Source of the DNA: Paractinoplanes durhamensis
GTDB lineage: Bacteria; Actinomycetota; Actinomycetes; Mycobacteriales; Micromonosporaceae
Direction of reading: 5' to 3'
Assembly (NCBI RefSeq): GCF_016862175.1
Contig: NZ_BOML01000036.1
Coordinates: 62,001 to 126,000 of the forward strand
Length of the DNA stretch: 64,000 nt
In this document: piece after piece, positions 18,601 to 26,890 of the stretch
Position numbering within the stretch: position 1 is the first letter of the stretch
How the letters are laid out: the number at the start of each line of letters is the position of its first letter
Translations under genes and position numbers: made by a program
Notes under the pieces: model-generated
Seen by the model: only the letters and a program-made list of their open reading frames with translations
The model's database searches: none
What the model was told of the DNA's origin: nothing

Positions 18601-21600
18601 CACCGTCAACGGCGCCAAGATCAAGCTCCCCGGGGTCTTCGGCACCGGCGCCAAGGACAACATGATGGCCAACGGCCAGGTGGTCAACATCCCCACCTCG
18701 GGCGTGGTCAACAAGGGCAACGCCCTGGTCTTCGTGGGCTTCGCCACCGACGGGCCGACCAACAACTCGACCGGCACGATCAACTACGCGAGCACCAGCT
18801 GCGGGCTGAAGAGCCAGTCGTTCACCCTCAGCACGATGCCGGACTGGACGAACAACACCCAGAACCCGGACGCCGTGCTCATCACGCCGCGCTACAACAA
18901 GAGCAACGCCACCCGGGTGGCGACGGCGCTGCACATCTTCTCGGTCACCGTGCCGCTGCAGTGCCCGGGCGCCGTGGTCGAGAGCGTCGTGCTCCCGGTG
19001 GTCACCGGCATCCCGCAGTACGGGGTCGACACCCTGCACCTGTTCGGGATGGGCATCCGGCCGAGCTCGGCCGGCGACTCGGCGCACTGGGTCGGCACGT
19101 GGTCGGCGGCGCAGGACATGGACGCCATCCACACCGACCCGGGTGACGTGGTGGCCACGCTCAACAACCAGACGCTGCGGGTCCCGCTGCGTACCTCGAT
19201 CGCCTCCGGCGGCAGCACCCAGCAGGTCCGGGTGCGGCTGTCCAACGCGATGGGCAAGACCCCGGTGACCTTCGGCGCGGCCTCCATCGCGCTGCAGGAC
19301 TCCACCACCGAGAACGCCACCGCGGCCGGCACGCCGATCAAGCTGACCTTCGGCGGGGCGGCCACCACCACCCTGGTCCCGGGCACCGAGATCCTCAGCG
19401 ACCCGGTCACGCTCAGCGTGCCGGAACGCACCCGGGTGCTGGTCAGCGTCAAGGTGAACGGCGCCATCACGGCGATCGCCGGGCACAAGGACGCCCGGGC
19501 CCCGATCTACCTCAGTGCGGCCGACAACGTCGACCACACCGGCGAGGCGGGGGCCGGCAGCTACACCCTGTCCCAGCTGAGCGGCCTGCCGTACGTGGCC
19601 GGCATCGACGTGACCACGTCGGCGGCCGACCCGGCCGGCGCACTGGTCGTCTTCGGTGACCAGACCATCAACTCGGACACCGCCGGCCAGGACGGCTACC
19701 AGCAGTTCGACGAGAAGCTGGCGGACTACATCGCCGGTGCCGACGACGGCACCGGCAAGGTGCCGTTCGGCATCCTCAACCAGGGCAGCAGCAACTGGGG
19801 CAACCGGGTCCGGCTGCCGAGCGCCGACACCACGCTGGCGCAGAGTGCCCTCGGCACCATCGACCGGTCGGTTCTCAACCAGTCGAACGTGCGGACCGCG
19901 CTGATCTCGGCCGGCTCCACCGACCTGCTCGCCTGCACCGGCACCGCGGACGCCTGTTCCGCACCGGTCATCGCGAAGCTGAGCGGTCTCGCCGCCCAGA
20001 TCGGCAACTTCAAGACCGACGACTCGTCGAACACCGGCGTGGTCCTGGCCAACCCGTCCGGGAACATCAAGGTGTACGTGGCGACGCTGCCGCCGTTCAC
20101 CGGCACCCACACGGCGGTGCAGGAATCCGCCCGGGAGCTGGTCAACGCGGCGATCCTGGAGAGCAACCTCAGCGGGTACGCGGACGGCGTGATCAACTTC
20201 GCGGCGGCCGTGTCGACCGAGGGTGACGAGAACTCGGACACCGTCGGAGCCGACTACCTGTGGGACGACGGCGCCGGGCACCTCTACCCGAGCGACGTCT
20301 ACTACGAGCAGCTGGCCTGGGAATACCTTGCCAGCTCGGACCGCATCGACCGGGTCACCGACGAGACCGGCACGCACGACGGTGACGACTCGGTGGCGGC
20401 CTGGAACTTCGACGAGGGCACCGGCACCGTCGCCAAGGACACCGGCACCGGCGTCCCGGCGGGCACCACGCACAACGCCACGCTCACCAACGTGGCGTGG
20501 GGCACCGGCCGGATGCTCGACTCGAAGGCCGGCACCTTCAACGGCACCAGCAGCTTCGGCTCGACCGAATACAAGGTCAACACGGCCAAGAGCTTCTCGG
20601 TGTCGGCGTGGGTGCGTCTCGGCGACAAGACGACCGACCGGACCGTCTTCGCCCGCGGCTCCACCGGCTACGCGTCGCTCTACCTGCAGTACAACAAGGC
20701 CGAGGACCGGTGGCTGGCGCAGATGCCGTCGGCGACCGCGGGCGGCGACGAGGTGAAGTGGTTCAACGCGCTGTCCGACACCATCCCGCAGGTCGGCGTG
20801 TGGACCCACCTGGCGGCCACCTACGACGCGGATCTCAGCACCCTGACGCTGTACGTCAACGGTGCGGCCGAGACCCTCATCGAGGAGGTCACCCCGTTCA
20901 ACGACGCCACCGGTTCGGCGTACATCGGCCGGGCCGGCACCAACTGGTTCGCCGGTGACATCTCCGACGTCCGGGTCTGGGCCCGGGCGGTGACCGCGGG
21001 TGAGGTCGACCAGCGGGCGGCGGCCGAGCCGATCGCCGACTACGAGTTCGAGGACGACAGCATCGCCACGGTCGCCAAGGACTCGTCGTTCCACGCCAAC
21101 GACGCCACCCTCACCGGTGGCGCCACGTACGAGTACCCGGGGCACAGCGGCTGGGACATCGGCGCGCTGAACCTCAACGGCGTGGACGGCACGGTCAGCC
21201 ACGACGGCCCGCTGCTGCGCACCGATCAGTCGTTCACGGTGGCGGCCTGGGTCCGCCTGGACGCGGCGACGTGGAACCACGCGATCGTCAGCCAGGAGGG
21301 CACCCACGTCGGCCGGTTCGCGCTGCACTGGAGCGTGGACAGCAAGGCGTGGCAGTTCACGCTGAGCCGCACCGACGTGGCGGCCCCGGAGACGGACTCG
21401 GTCGTCGGGCCGACGATGGACGCCGCACCGATCGGGGTCTGGACCCACGTGGCCGGTGTCTACAACGCCGCCGCCGGGACCATGACGCTCTACATCAACG
21501 GCGACCCGGTCGCCAGCAACACCGCGGTGCCGCTGTCCCCGTGGCAGGCCGCCGGGTCGTTCCTGATCGGCCGGACCAGGTGGGACGACCACGTCAGCGA

Positions 21601-21685
21601 CTACTTCCCCGGTGCCGTGGACGGCGTTCGCGTCTACCAGGGCGCGGCGACGGATGACCTGATCAAGGAGCTCACCGCGTCCTAG
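15677..21685 (+). CDS. Giant secreted protein: DNRLRE-like region, degenerate SGNH domain, two LamG domains
   Basis: 2002 aa from the ATG at 15677 with GCAGGAG 4-9 bp upstream; the frame is open for 120 bp more but without a signal. Residues 1-36 are a Sec/Tat-like signal peptide (RTTQRFRL, hydrophobic core, AQAA). Residues about 300-500 resemble DNRLRE-type beta-sandwich modules (SGNPSQIKWARISSNGWN), followed by Ig/fibronectin-like stretches. Residues about 1134-1555 resemble an SGNH/GDSL hydrolase beginning WVGTWSAAQD, but the catalytic blocks are altered (GDQ at 1327-1329, GSTD at 1413-1416, His1535). Two LamG/concanavalin-like domains follow (about 1573-1778 and 1787-2002). Probably an extracellular carbohydrate- or polymer-binding protein. 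No cell-wall anchor is visible. Confidence 0.85.
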   Translation: MSRTTQRFRLTAGAAVATLLAAGLAGVGTPAQAATPGRGTPTTANPSKSTPPKDPISDAVRKAKAEGEPVQIPSLLDEYSTTSANPDGTLTRNYSTSPQRVRQGTKWVPIDTTLVKQKDGSYAPKATLSSLSVAAGGGTGLLTLRDGSRSLKFTWPSKLPKPTVDGDTATYAEVYPGVDLQIIADATGYSSMFVVKNAQAAANPALSTINFGLTGSGVELATTKDGGAEATDPKSGEAVFQTGTAVMWDSTPSTGETAAEVAKMDPRTAAGRIGANRSKIPVGLKGGKQSLTLDQKLLTAKTTKYPVYVDPYWSGNPSQIKWARISSNGWNVYNSTSKTGSTSARIGYDNWPESGGAGERAKTYYQMNTAGIKGAEIFEANLYVTERWAASCSNTAAVVYGTAAPSGWGSGSLYWGHEPGKATGVLATVNGRELDCGKKTIRVSPASLKFNVLSYIKTIAKGNKANATFVVQAKDMDDKYSWKQLGYGGGATLSVKYSYKPKLLNGTGSPKTTPSIVDQGKNVTTTHTPTLTAYGVNPKVNGLQENVRVEYQVYKGATRVLTGYSGYSLNGGAYRTASLADGTYTWKATVQNASGLWAGVYTATQTMVIDTVAPKAPTVRSSQFPPNILGGAYTDKGTFVFGNDKTNNVTGYLFGLDIDLANTVYATNKGTAWTATTVLKANTIYYAKADNAGGTGTVVVNGTAGVGFAPITAGAHRVFVKAVDQAGSTSPQTAYTFSAGTQTPSFTYGKQLVSGATFTNTDGTTTTTPAATKVSAKGQIISQAAAWLYFGDGYQLVLSDISSTSKVALGDKATMSFNVPATGAWEIGANLTTGTADGIWDIVLDAGQTTQKTLITGFDGYQPAGGSPRFLHFGVVKDAEGKPMTLNKGAHTLTFTVTGKNAASAGYQAGIDLIRLSPLPICTIDNTANCLNNAATSTLTEGTTPTVTAANADGPGSSFEAADLKAAGWTGGSTVTVNGAKIKLPGVFGTGAKDNMMANGQVVNIPTSGVVNKGNALVFVGFATDGPTNNSTGTINYASTSCGLKSQSFTLSTMPDWTNNTQNPDAVLITPRYNKSNATRVATALHIFSVTVPLQCPGAVVESVVLPVVTGIPQYGVDTLHLFGMGIRPSSAGDSAHWVGTWSAAQDMDAIHTDPGDVVATLNNQTLRVPLRTSIASGGSTQQVRVRLSNAMGKTPVTFGAASIALQDSTTENATAAGTPIKLTFGGAATTTLVPGTEILSDPVTLSVPERTRVLVSVKVNGAITAIAGHKDARAPIYLSAADNVDHTGEAGAGSYTLSQLSGLPYVAGIDVTTSAADPAGALVVFGDQTINSDTAGQDGYQQFDEKLADYIAGADDGTGKVPFGILNQGSSNWGNRVRLPSADTTLAQSALGTIDRSVLNQSNVRTALISAGSTDLLACTGTADACSAPVIAKLSGLAAQIGNFKTDDSSNTGVVLANPSGNIKVYVATLPPFTGTHTAVQESARELVNAAILESNLSGYADGVINFAAAVSTEGDENSDTVGADYLWDDGAGHLYPSDVYYEQLAWEYLASSDRIDRVTDETGTHDGDDSVAAWNFDEGTGTVAKDTGTGVPAGTTHNATLTNVAWGTGRMLDSKAGTFNGTSSFGSTEYKVNTAKSFSVSAWVRLGDKTTDRTVFARGSTGYASLYLQYNKAEDRWLAQMPSATAGGDEVKWFNALSDTIPQVGVWTHLAATYDADLSTLTLYVNGAAETLIEEVTPFNDATGSAYIGRAGTNWFAGDISDVRVWARAVTAGEVDQRAAAEPIADYEFEDDSIATVAKDSSFHANDATLTGGATYEYPGHSGWDIGALNLNGVDGTVSHDGPLLRTDQSFTVAAWVRLDAATWNHAIVSQEGTHVGRFALHWSVDSKAWQFTLSRTDVAAPETDSVVGPTMDAAPIGVWTHVAGVYNAAAGTMTLYINGDPVASNTAVPLSPWQAAGSFLIGRTRWDDHVSDYFPGAVDGVRVYQGAATDDLIKELTAS

Positions 21686-21703
21686 GATCCACTGCGGACA
21701 GAG

Positions 21704-21737
21704 AAGCGCCCCGGGCCGATCGGCCCGGGGCGCTTTT
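21704..21737. terminator. Bidirectional factor-independent terminator
   Basis: A perfect 14-bp stem (left arm 21704-21717, right arm 21722-21735) with loop GATC, flanked by AA on one side and TTTT on the other. It sits between the stops of two convergent long genes and can stop transcription from both. Confidence 0.9.
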
Positions 21738-21748
21738 CCGTTTCCGGC

Positions 21749-24115
21749 TCAGCCCAGTGTCAGGTTCAGCTTCTTGGTGCCGTGGGCCGGGATGGCGACC
21801 TTGGTGGCGGTGTCGATGCTCGTGGCGTGGTCGTACCAGCCCTTGACCTCGTCGCCGCCCGCCGGGAAGTAGATCCAGTCGATCTTCACCTTCTGGTCGC
21901 CGGTGATCGGCAGCTGGTACGTCCCGCCGGGCCCGGCGACGTACGCGTCGAACGAGCCCATGACGTCGCCGGTGACCGCGTTGTAGGTGTGGAACCGCCA
22001 GTTCGTCGACGGTGCCGTCACCGCGCCCTGCAGCAGCGCCGACTTCGCCCGGAAGCGGAAGTCGTAGCCGGTGGTGCCGCCGGCCACGACCGGGACGCCC
22101 TTGGCCTCGAAGCGGTTGGCGGTGTGCCCGGACCAGTCCCGCGGGTAGTTCTCGTCACCGAACAGCAGCGGCCACCGGTACGGCCCGAGCACCGAGATCG
22201 TGTACCGCCCCTGCGCGTTGGTGTTGGTGTCCCAGCCCGGCCCTGCGTCACCCCACGCGCTGAACGCCACGTCGGCGTCGGCGAGCGGCGTACCGGTGGG
22301 GCCGGACACCACGCCGGTGATCGTGCCCCGCTTGTCGAGCAGCACGGCCGGCGCCGCGACCGTCTCGCCCGGCTTCACGGTGATCCGCGCTGCGGCCTGC
22401 TGGTCGCCGGTGCCGCCGGTGCGGCCCACCCACTGGTGGCCGTAGGGGGCCGGGGCCACCGCGAACAGTTCGTACGTCCCGGTGGCCAGCTTGCCGGAGA
22501 TGCCGTTGCCGACGACGTCGCTGCAGTCGCCGTAGCCGTCCGGCAGGCCGCCGTGGCCGAGCACCCGGAACACGGCGCAGGCCTCCGCCACGCCCTTACC
22601 GGTCGCCCGGTCGGTCGCCACGAACGACACCTTGCCGCCGAGGGTGAGCCGCACGGTCGCGGTGCTGGTCGCGCCGCCGGTCAGGGTCACCGGCTGGGAG
22701 CCGGACGGCAGGTAGTAGGAGTCGTCCCCGGGCGTGGCCGACAGGTGGTAGCTGCCGCCCGGCAGGTCCTCGAGGGTCACCGTGCTGCCGGTGGTGCAGC
22801 CGCTGCCGTCGCCCCAGGAGTCGACGAAGGCGCAGAAGTCCCGGACCGGGGCGCCGGTGGCCGCGTCGACCGCGGTGACCACCAGGGTCGCGCCCGGCAG
22901 CCAGGTCTCGTCGACGGTCGCGTCGGCGCCCGGCGCGACGGTGATCGGGGTGGCCTCGGCCTCGGTGTTCTTCCCGTGCGCCCACTGGGTGCGCCGCCAG
23001 TCGGGGGTGGTGAAGGAGACCTTGTAGTTACCGGGCACCACGTCGGCGACGCTCCACGTGCCGTCCTCGCCGGTGGTGGCCGAGTAGCTGGTCCAGCCGT
23101 CGTCGGTGATCAGCTGCAGGTAGACCGAGTAGTTCGCGCGGGCCGCGCCGGTGGTGTCGACCAGCCGGCCGTGCATGCCGGCCGGCGCCAGCTGCTGGTC
23201 GTCGACCGTGGTGGTCGCGCCCTCGGCGACGGTGAACCTACGGGCGCCCGCCTGGTCGGCCGCGCCGGCCACCCACTGCGTGGTGCCGTTGTCGACGTTG
23301 AACGACACGGTGTAGCCGTCGCCCGTGACCACCTGGCCGAACGTGTAGTTGCCGTCCTGGTCGGTGTTGCTCCAGCCGACCTGGGTGGCGCCCTGGTGCA
23401 ACGTCAGGAACGCGTCGGGCAGCGGCCCGCCGTCCTTGTTCGTGATCCGCCCGGAGATCGTCCCGGTCGGCAGCGTCCGGTCGTCGGCCGTGGTGGTCCG
23501 GCCGGCCGTGACGGTGAACGTGCGGGCTCCGTCCTCGGTGGAGGACTGCACCGCCCACTGCACCGCGCTCTCCCACCGGAAGCTCACCCGGTAGGTGCCG
23601 GGGAACGCGTCGACCGCCCAGTCGCCGTTCTCGTCGGTGTTGGCGTAGAGGTGGGCCGACTGGCTCACCCCCTCGACCGACACGTTCGTCCAGTTCGGCG
23701 TGGGGTTGCCGGCGGCGTCGGTGAGGTGCCCGGCGATCCGGCCGGTGGCCGGCTGGCGCTCGGCGACGGTGACCGTGCCGCCCTCGGTGACCTGGTAGAC
23801 GGTGGCCTCGTCGGGCTCCCGCACACCGGGCGACCACTGCTGGCGGCCGTTGTCGTCGAACTGCAGGAGGACCCCGCCGGCCGGCAGCCCGGCGAGGCGG
23901 AACTGACCCTGGCCGTCGGTGGTGGTGTCGGCCAGCCAGCTCTGGTCGGCGGTCCAGGCGGTCACGTAGGCGTTGGCGATCGGATTGTCGTTGACGGTGA
24001 CGAAGTCGCCCTGGACCGTGCCGCCGGCGGCTGCCGAGGCGGGCGCAGCAAACGCGCCCACCGCGAGCAGACCGGCAACCACGGCATACCCAAGACGAGC
24101 ACGGAAGCGGCTCAT
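21749..24115 (-). CDS. Secreted multi-repeat carboxypeptidase-regulatory-like protein
   Basis: 788 aa from the ATG at 24115, which has a GGGGGA ribosome site. The signal peptide (MSRFRARLGYAVVAGLL... ending PASAAA) is followed by about eight tandem beta-sandwich repeats of the CarboxypepD_reg/Cna-B type. Each has an edge like GTVQGDFVTVNDNPIANAYV, GTISGRITNKDGGPLPDAFL or GTITGVVSGPTGTPLADADV and a closing 'dGxYxVxfxxxxxxxqWxxG'. A recurring Gln-Trp near repeat ends (QWSPG, QWAVQ, QWVAG, QWAHG) marks one subtype. No catalytic domain is present; the protein is likely structural or adhesive at the cell surface or in the medium. Confidence 0.82.
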   Translation of the reverse strand: MSRFRARLGYAVVAGLLAVGAFAAPASAAAGGTVQGDFVTVNDNPIANAYVTAWTADQSWLADTTTDGQGQFRLAGLPAGGVLLQFDDNGRQQWSPGVREPDEATVYQVTEGGTVTVAERQPATGRIAGHLTDAAGNPTPNWTNVSVEGVSQSAHLYANTDENGDWAVDAFPGTYRVSFRWESAVQWAVQSSTEDGARTFTVTAGRTTTADDRTLPTGTISGRITNKDGGPLPDAFLTLHQGATQVGWSNTDQDGNYTFGQVVTGDGYTVSFNVDNGTTQWVAGAADQAGARRFTVAEGATTTVDDQQLAPAGMHGRLVDTTGAARANYSVYLQLITDDGWTSYSATTGEDGTWSVADVVPGNYKVSFTTPDWRRTQWAHGKNTEAEATPITVAPGADATVDETWLPGATLVVTAVDAATGAPVRDFCAFVDSWGDGSGCTTGSTVTLEDLPGGSYHLSATPGDDSYYLPSGSQPVTLTGGATSTATVRLTLGGKVSFVATDRATGKGVAEACAVFRVLGHGGLPDGYGDCSDVVGNGISGKLATGTYELFAVAPAPYGHQWVGRTGGTGDQQAAARITVKPGETVAAPAVLLDKRGTITGVVSGPTGTPLADADVAFSAWGDAGPGWDTNTNAQGRYTISVLGPYRWPLLFGDENYPRDWSGHTANRFEAKGVPVVAGGTTGYDFRFRAKSALLQGAVTAPSTNWRFHTYNAVTGDVMGSFDAYVAGPGGTYQLPITGDQKVKIDWIYFPAGGDEVKGWYDHATSIDTATKVAIPAHGTKKLNLTLG

Positions 24116-24186
24116 CGATTCCCCCGTATGTCGGTGCGTGGCTGGATGGTAACTCCGCATCGACAGATGGAGAACGACGAATCCGA

Positions 24187-26817
24187 TCAGCGCCGCAGGG
24201 TCAGAATCAGGTCCACCACCAGGGCGGTCCAGCCGGTCTGGTGCCAGGCACCGAGGCCGGCGCCGTTGTCGCCGTGGAAGTACTCCGGGAAGACGATGAG
24301 GTCCTTCCAGTCGGGGTGCTTCTGCAGCGTCTCATTGGCACCGTAAATAGGCCGATGTCCGGCGGCGTCCGGCACGAACAGCGAGATCAACCGGCGGGAC
24401 AGGTCGTTGGCCACTTCGGACAGCGGCACCTTCTGCTGCGAGCCGGTCGGGTACTCGGCCATCAGGTCGTCGCCGAAGAACGCGGCATATTCCCGCAACG
24501 CCTCGATGAGCAGATAGTTCACCGGCATCCAGACCGGGCCGCGCCAGTTCGAGTTGCCGCCGAACAGGCCGCTCGTACTCTCGGCCGGCTCGTAGCCGAC
24601 GGTGAAGTCGGAGCCGCCGAGCGAGACCGTGAACGGCTTCTCCAGGTGCGCACGGGACAGGGTCCTGATCCCGTACTCGGAAAGGAACTCCTCGGGGTCG
24701 AGCATCCGGGCCAGGATGCGCAGCAGCTGGTCCTGCCCCACCATCGACAACAGCCGCTGCTGGCGGCCCTCGGCCGACAGCCGGCGGGCGCTGATCACAT
24801 CGGCGTACTCCATCTGGGAGTGCTGCAGCCAGCGCACCCGCGCGGCCAGCCCGGGCAGCCGGTTGAGGGTGGCCGCGGTCAGCCGGGTGGTCGCCGCGAG
24901 CGGCAGCAGGCCGACGATCGAACGCACCTTCAGCGGCAGCTTGTGCCCGTCCGGCAGGCGCAGCTGGTCGTAGAAGAAGCAGTCCTCGTCGTCCCACAGG
25001 CCCTGCCGGTAGGCCGCCTCGGCGATGTACGCGAAGTGCTCGAAGAACTTCGTCGCCATGTCCTCGTAGGTGCGGTCGTGCAGGGCCAGCCGGATCGCCA
25101 TGTCGAGCAGGTTGAGCGCGTACATCGCCATCCAGCCGGTGCCGTCCGACTGCTCCAGGACCCCGGCCACCGGCAACGCGGCCGACCGGTCGAACGGGCC
25201 GACGTTGTCCAGGCCGAGGAAGCCGCCCTCGAAGACGTTGTTGCCGCCGACGTCCTTGCGGTTGACCCACCAGGTGAAGTTGAGCAGCAGCTTGTGCATC
25301 ACCCGGGCGAGGAAGTCGAAGTCGCGCCCGCCGTCGATCTCGAAGACCCGAAGAGCAGCCCAGGCGTGTACGGGCGGATTGACGTCGCCGAACGCCCACT
25401 CGTACGCCGGGATCTGGCCGTTGGGGTGCATATACCACTCACGCAGCAGCAACAGCAGCTGCGCCTTGGCGAAACCGGGGTCGACCCGGGCGATCGAGAC
25501 ACAGTGGAACGCCAGGTCCCAGGCCGCGTACCAGGGGTACTCCCACGGGTCCGGCATCGAGATGACGTCGAAGCTGTTCATGTGCCACCAGGCGTTGTTG
25601 CGCCCGTAGCGGCGGCCCGGCGGGGGTGGCGACGAGCCCTGGTCGCCGGTCAGCCACTGCTTCACGTCGAAGTGGTAGAACTGCTTGCCCCACATCAGCC
25701 CGGCGATGCCCTGCCGGGCCACCGCCGCCTCCTCCGCCGACGCCTCCGGCGGGATGACCTCGGCGAAGAACGCATCGGCCTCGCTGCCGCGGTCGCGCAT
25801 CACCGATTCCCAGCCGGCCCCGAGATCGAGATCGGCCGGCACGTCGAACCCCTCACCCTGGGTGAGGCGGAGCCGGAGGGTACGCGTCTCGCCCGGCCCG
25901 AGCGTCACCTGATAGTGCAGCGACCCCTTGGTGCCGACGTTCGCCGGGTTCACCGTCGGCGCGCCCGCGATCACGTGGTCGTTGATGCCGTCCTTCGGGA
26001 ACATGCTGGTGCCGGGCTGGCCCCACAGCCGCTGCGCGTTGGTCTCGTTGTCGCAGAGCAGGGTGGGCGCGCCCGCCTCACCCTCCAGGACGAGACTGCC
26101 GAGCGTGCGGTGCCAGCCGGCCAACCGGCCCGGCTCCCCGGCGATCGTCGGCTTCGGCCGGTTGGGTGCGCCCCACGACCACGTGTTGCGGAACCACAGG
26201 GTGGGCAGCACGTGCAGGGTGGCCGACTCCGGGCCGCGGTTGGACACGGTCACCGCGATGCACATGTCCTTCGGGGTGGCCTTCGCGTAGTCGACGGTCA
26301 CCGCCCAGAACCGGTCCTCGTCGAAGACACCGGTGTCGATCAGCTCGTACTCGGTCTGCTCCCGGGACCGGGCGCCGTTCACCCGGACCAACTCGTCGTA
26401 GGGGAACTCGTCCTGCGGGTAGTGGTAGCGCCAGCGCATCCACGAGTGGGTCGGCGTGGAGTCCTGGTACCACCAGTAGTCCTTGGCGTCCTCACCGTGG
26501 TTGCCACCGTCGCCGCCCAGCCCGAACATCCGCTCCTTGAGGATCGGGTCCTTGCCGTTCCAGAGCCCGAGGGCGAAGCAGAACGTCTGCCGGTCGTCGC
26601 AGATGCCACCCATGCCGTCGTCGTTCCACCGGTACGCTCGGGACCGCGCATGATCGTGCGGGAAGTAGTCCCACGCCGTGCCGTGCTCGCTGTAGTCCTC
26701 ACGGACCGTGCCCCACGCGCGTTCCGCGAGATAGGGGCCCCACGAGCGCCACGGCTGCTCACCGGAGTCGGCCTGCGCCAGGCGTAAGCGCTCCGCCACG
26801 CCGAGTCTCACCCCCAT
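24187..26817 (-). CDS. GH63-like glucosidase (MGH1-like glycoside hydrolase)
   Basis: 876 aa from the ATG at 26817. It opens with RLRLAQADSGEQPWRSWGPYLAERAWGTVREDYSEHG...YFPHDHARSRAYRW, and FCFALGLWNGKDPILKERMFGL is highly characteristic of the actinobacterial 'glucosidase' family with a C-terminal (alpha/alpha)6 barrel related to GH63. The barrel is seen from about residue 400 (WYAAWDLAFHC, NPPVHAWAALRVFE, NWRGPVWMPVNYLLIEAL). The family acts on alpha-glucosidic or glucosylglycerate-type substrates; the precise one is not known here. Cytoplasmic. Divergent from the debranching enzyme across a 73-bp shared promoter region, which suggests joint control of alpha-glucan use. Confidence 0.87.
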   Translation of the reverse strand: MGVRLGVAERLRLAQADSGEQPWRSWGPYLAERAWGTVREDYSEHGTAWDYFPHDHARSRAYRWNDDGMGGICDDRQTFCFALGLWNGKDPILKERMFGLGGDGGNHGEDAKDYWWYQDSTPTHSWMRWRYHYPQDEFPYDELVRVNGARSREQTEYELIDTGVFDEDRFWAVTVDYAKATPKDMCIAVTVSNRGPESATLHVLPTLWFRNTWSWGAPNRPKPTIAGEPGRLAGWHRTLGSLVLEGEAGAPTLLCDNETNAQRLWGQPGTSMFPKDGINDHVIAGAPTVNPANVGTKGSLHYQVTLGPGETRTLRLRLTQGEGFDVPADLDLGAGWESVMRDRGSEADAFFAEVIPPEASAEEAAVARQGIAGLMWGKQFYHFDVKQWLTGDQGSSPPPPGRRYGRNNAWWHMNSFDVISMPDPWEYPWYAAWDLAFHCVSIARVDPGFAKAQLLLLLREWYMHPNGQIPAYEWAFGDVNPPVHAWAALRVFEIDGGRDFDFLARVMHKLLLNFTWWVNRKDVGGNNVFEGGFLGLDNVGPFDRSAALPVAGVLEQSDGTGWMAMYALNLLDMAIRLALHDRTYEDMATKFFEHFAYIAEAAYRQGLWDDEDCFFYDQLRLPDGHKLPLKVRSIVGLLPLAATTRLTAATLNRLPGLAARVRWLQHSQMEYADVISARRLSAEGRQQRLLSMVGQDQLLRILARMLDPEEFLSEYGIRTLSRAHLEKPFTVSLGGSDFTVGYEPAESTSGLFGGNSNWRGPVWMPVNYLLIEALREYAAFFGDDLMAEYPTGSQQKVPLSEVANDLSRRLISLFVPDAAGHRPIYGANETLQKHPDWKDLIVFPEYFHGDNGAGLGAWHQTGWTALVVDLILTLRR

Positions 26818-26847
26818 AACTTGATTCTCGCTGTCGCGTGTTACGTC

Positions 26848-26858
26848 TGTTGACAACA
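26848..26858. promoter_or_regulatory. Palindrome and -35-like element between divergent glucan genes
   Basis: TGTTGACAACA is a perfect 5-1-5 palindrome in the 73-bp gap between the two glucan genes. It contains TTGACA (26850-26855), which could be the -35 of the rightward gene, although no good -10 follows at 17 bp. It may be an operator shared by both promoters. Confidence 0.35.
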
Positions 26859-26890
26859 ATTGATTCTGCCCGACAACTGGAGGTCATCTG

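Noticed and set aside
15746..21592. A 1948-residue open frame antisense to the giant secreted protein
   Set aside because: Arg/Gly/Val-rich shadow frame created by high GC; no domain, no signal peptide, and the plus strand has clear domains.
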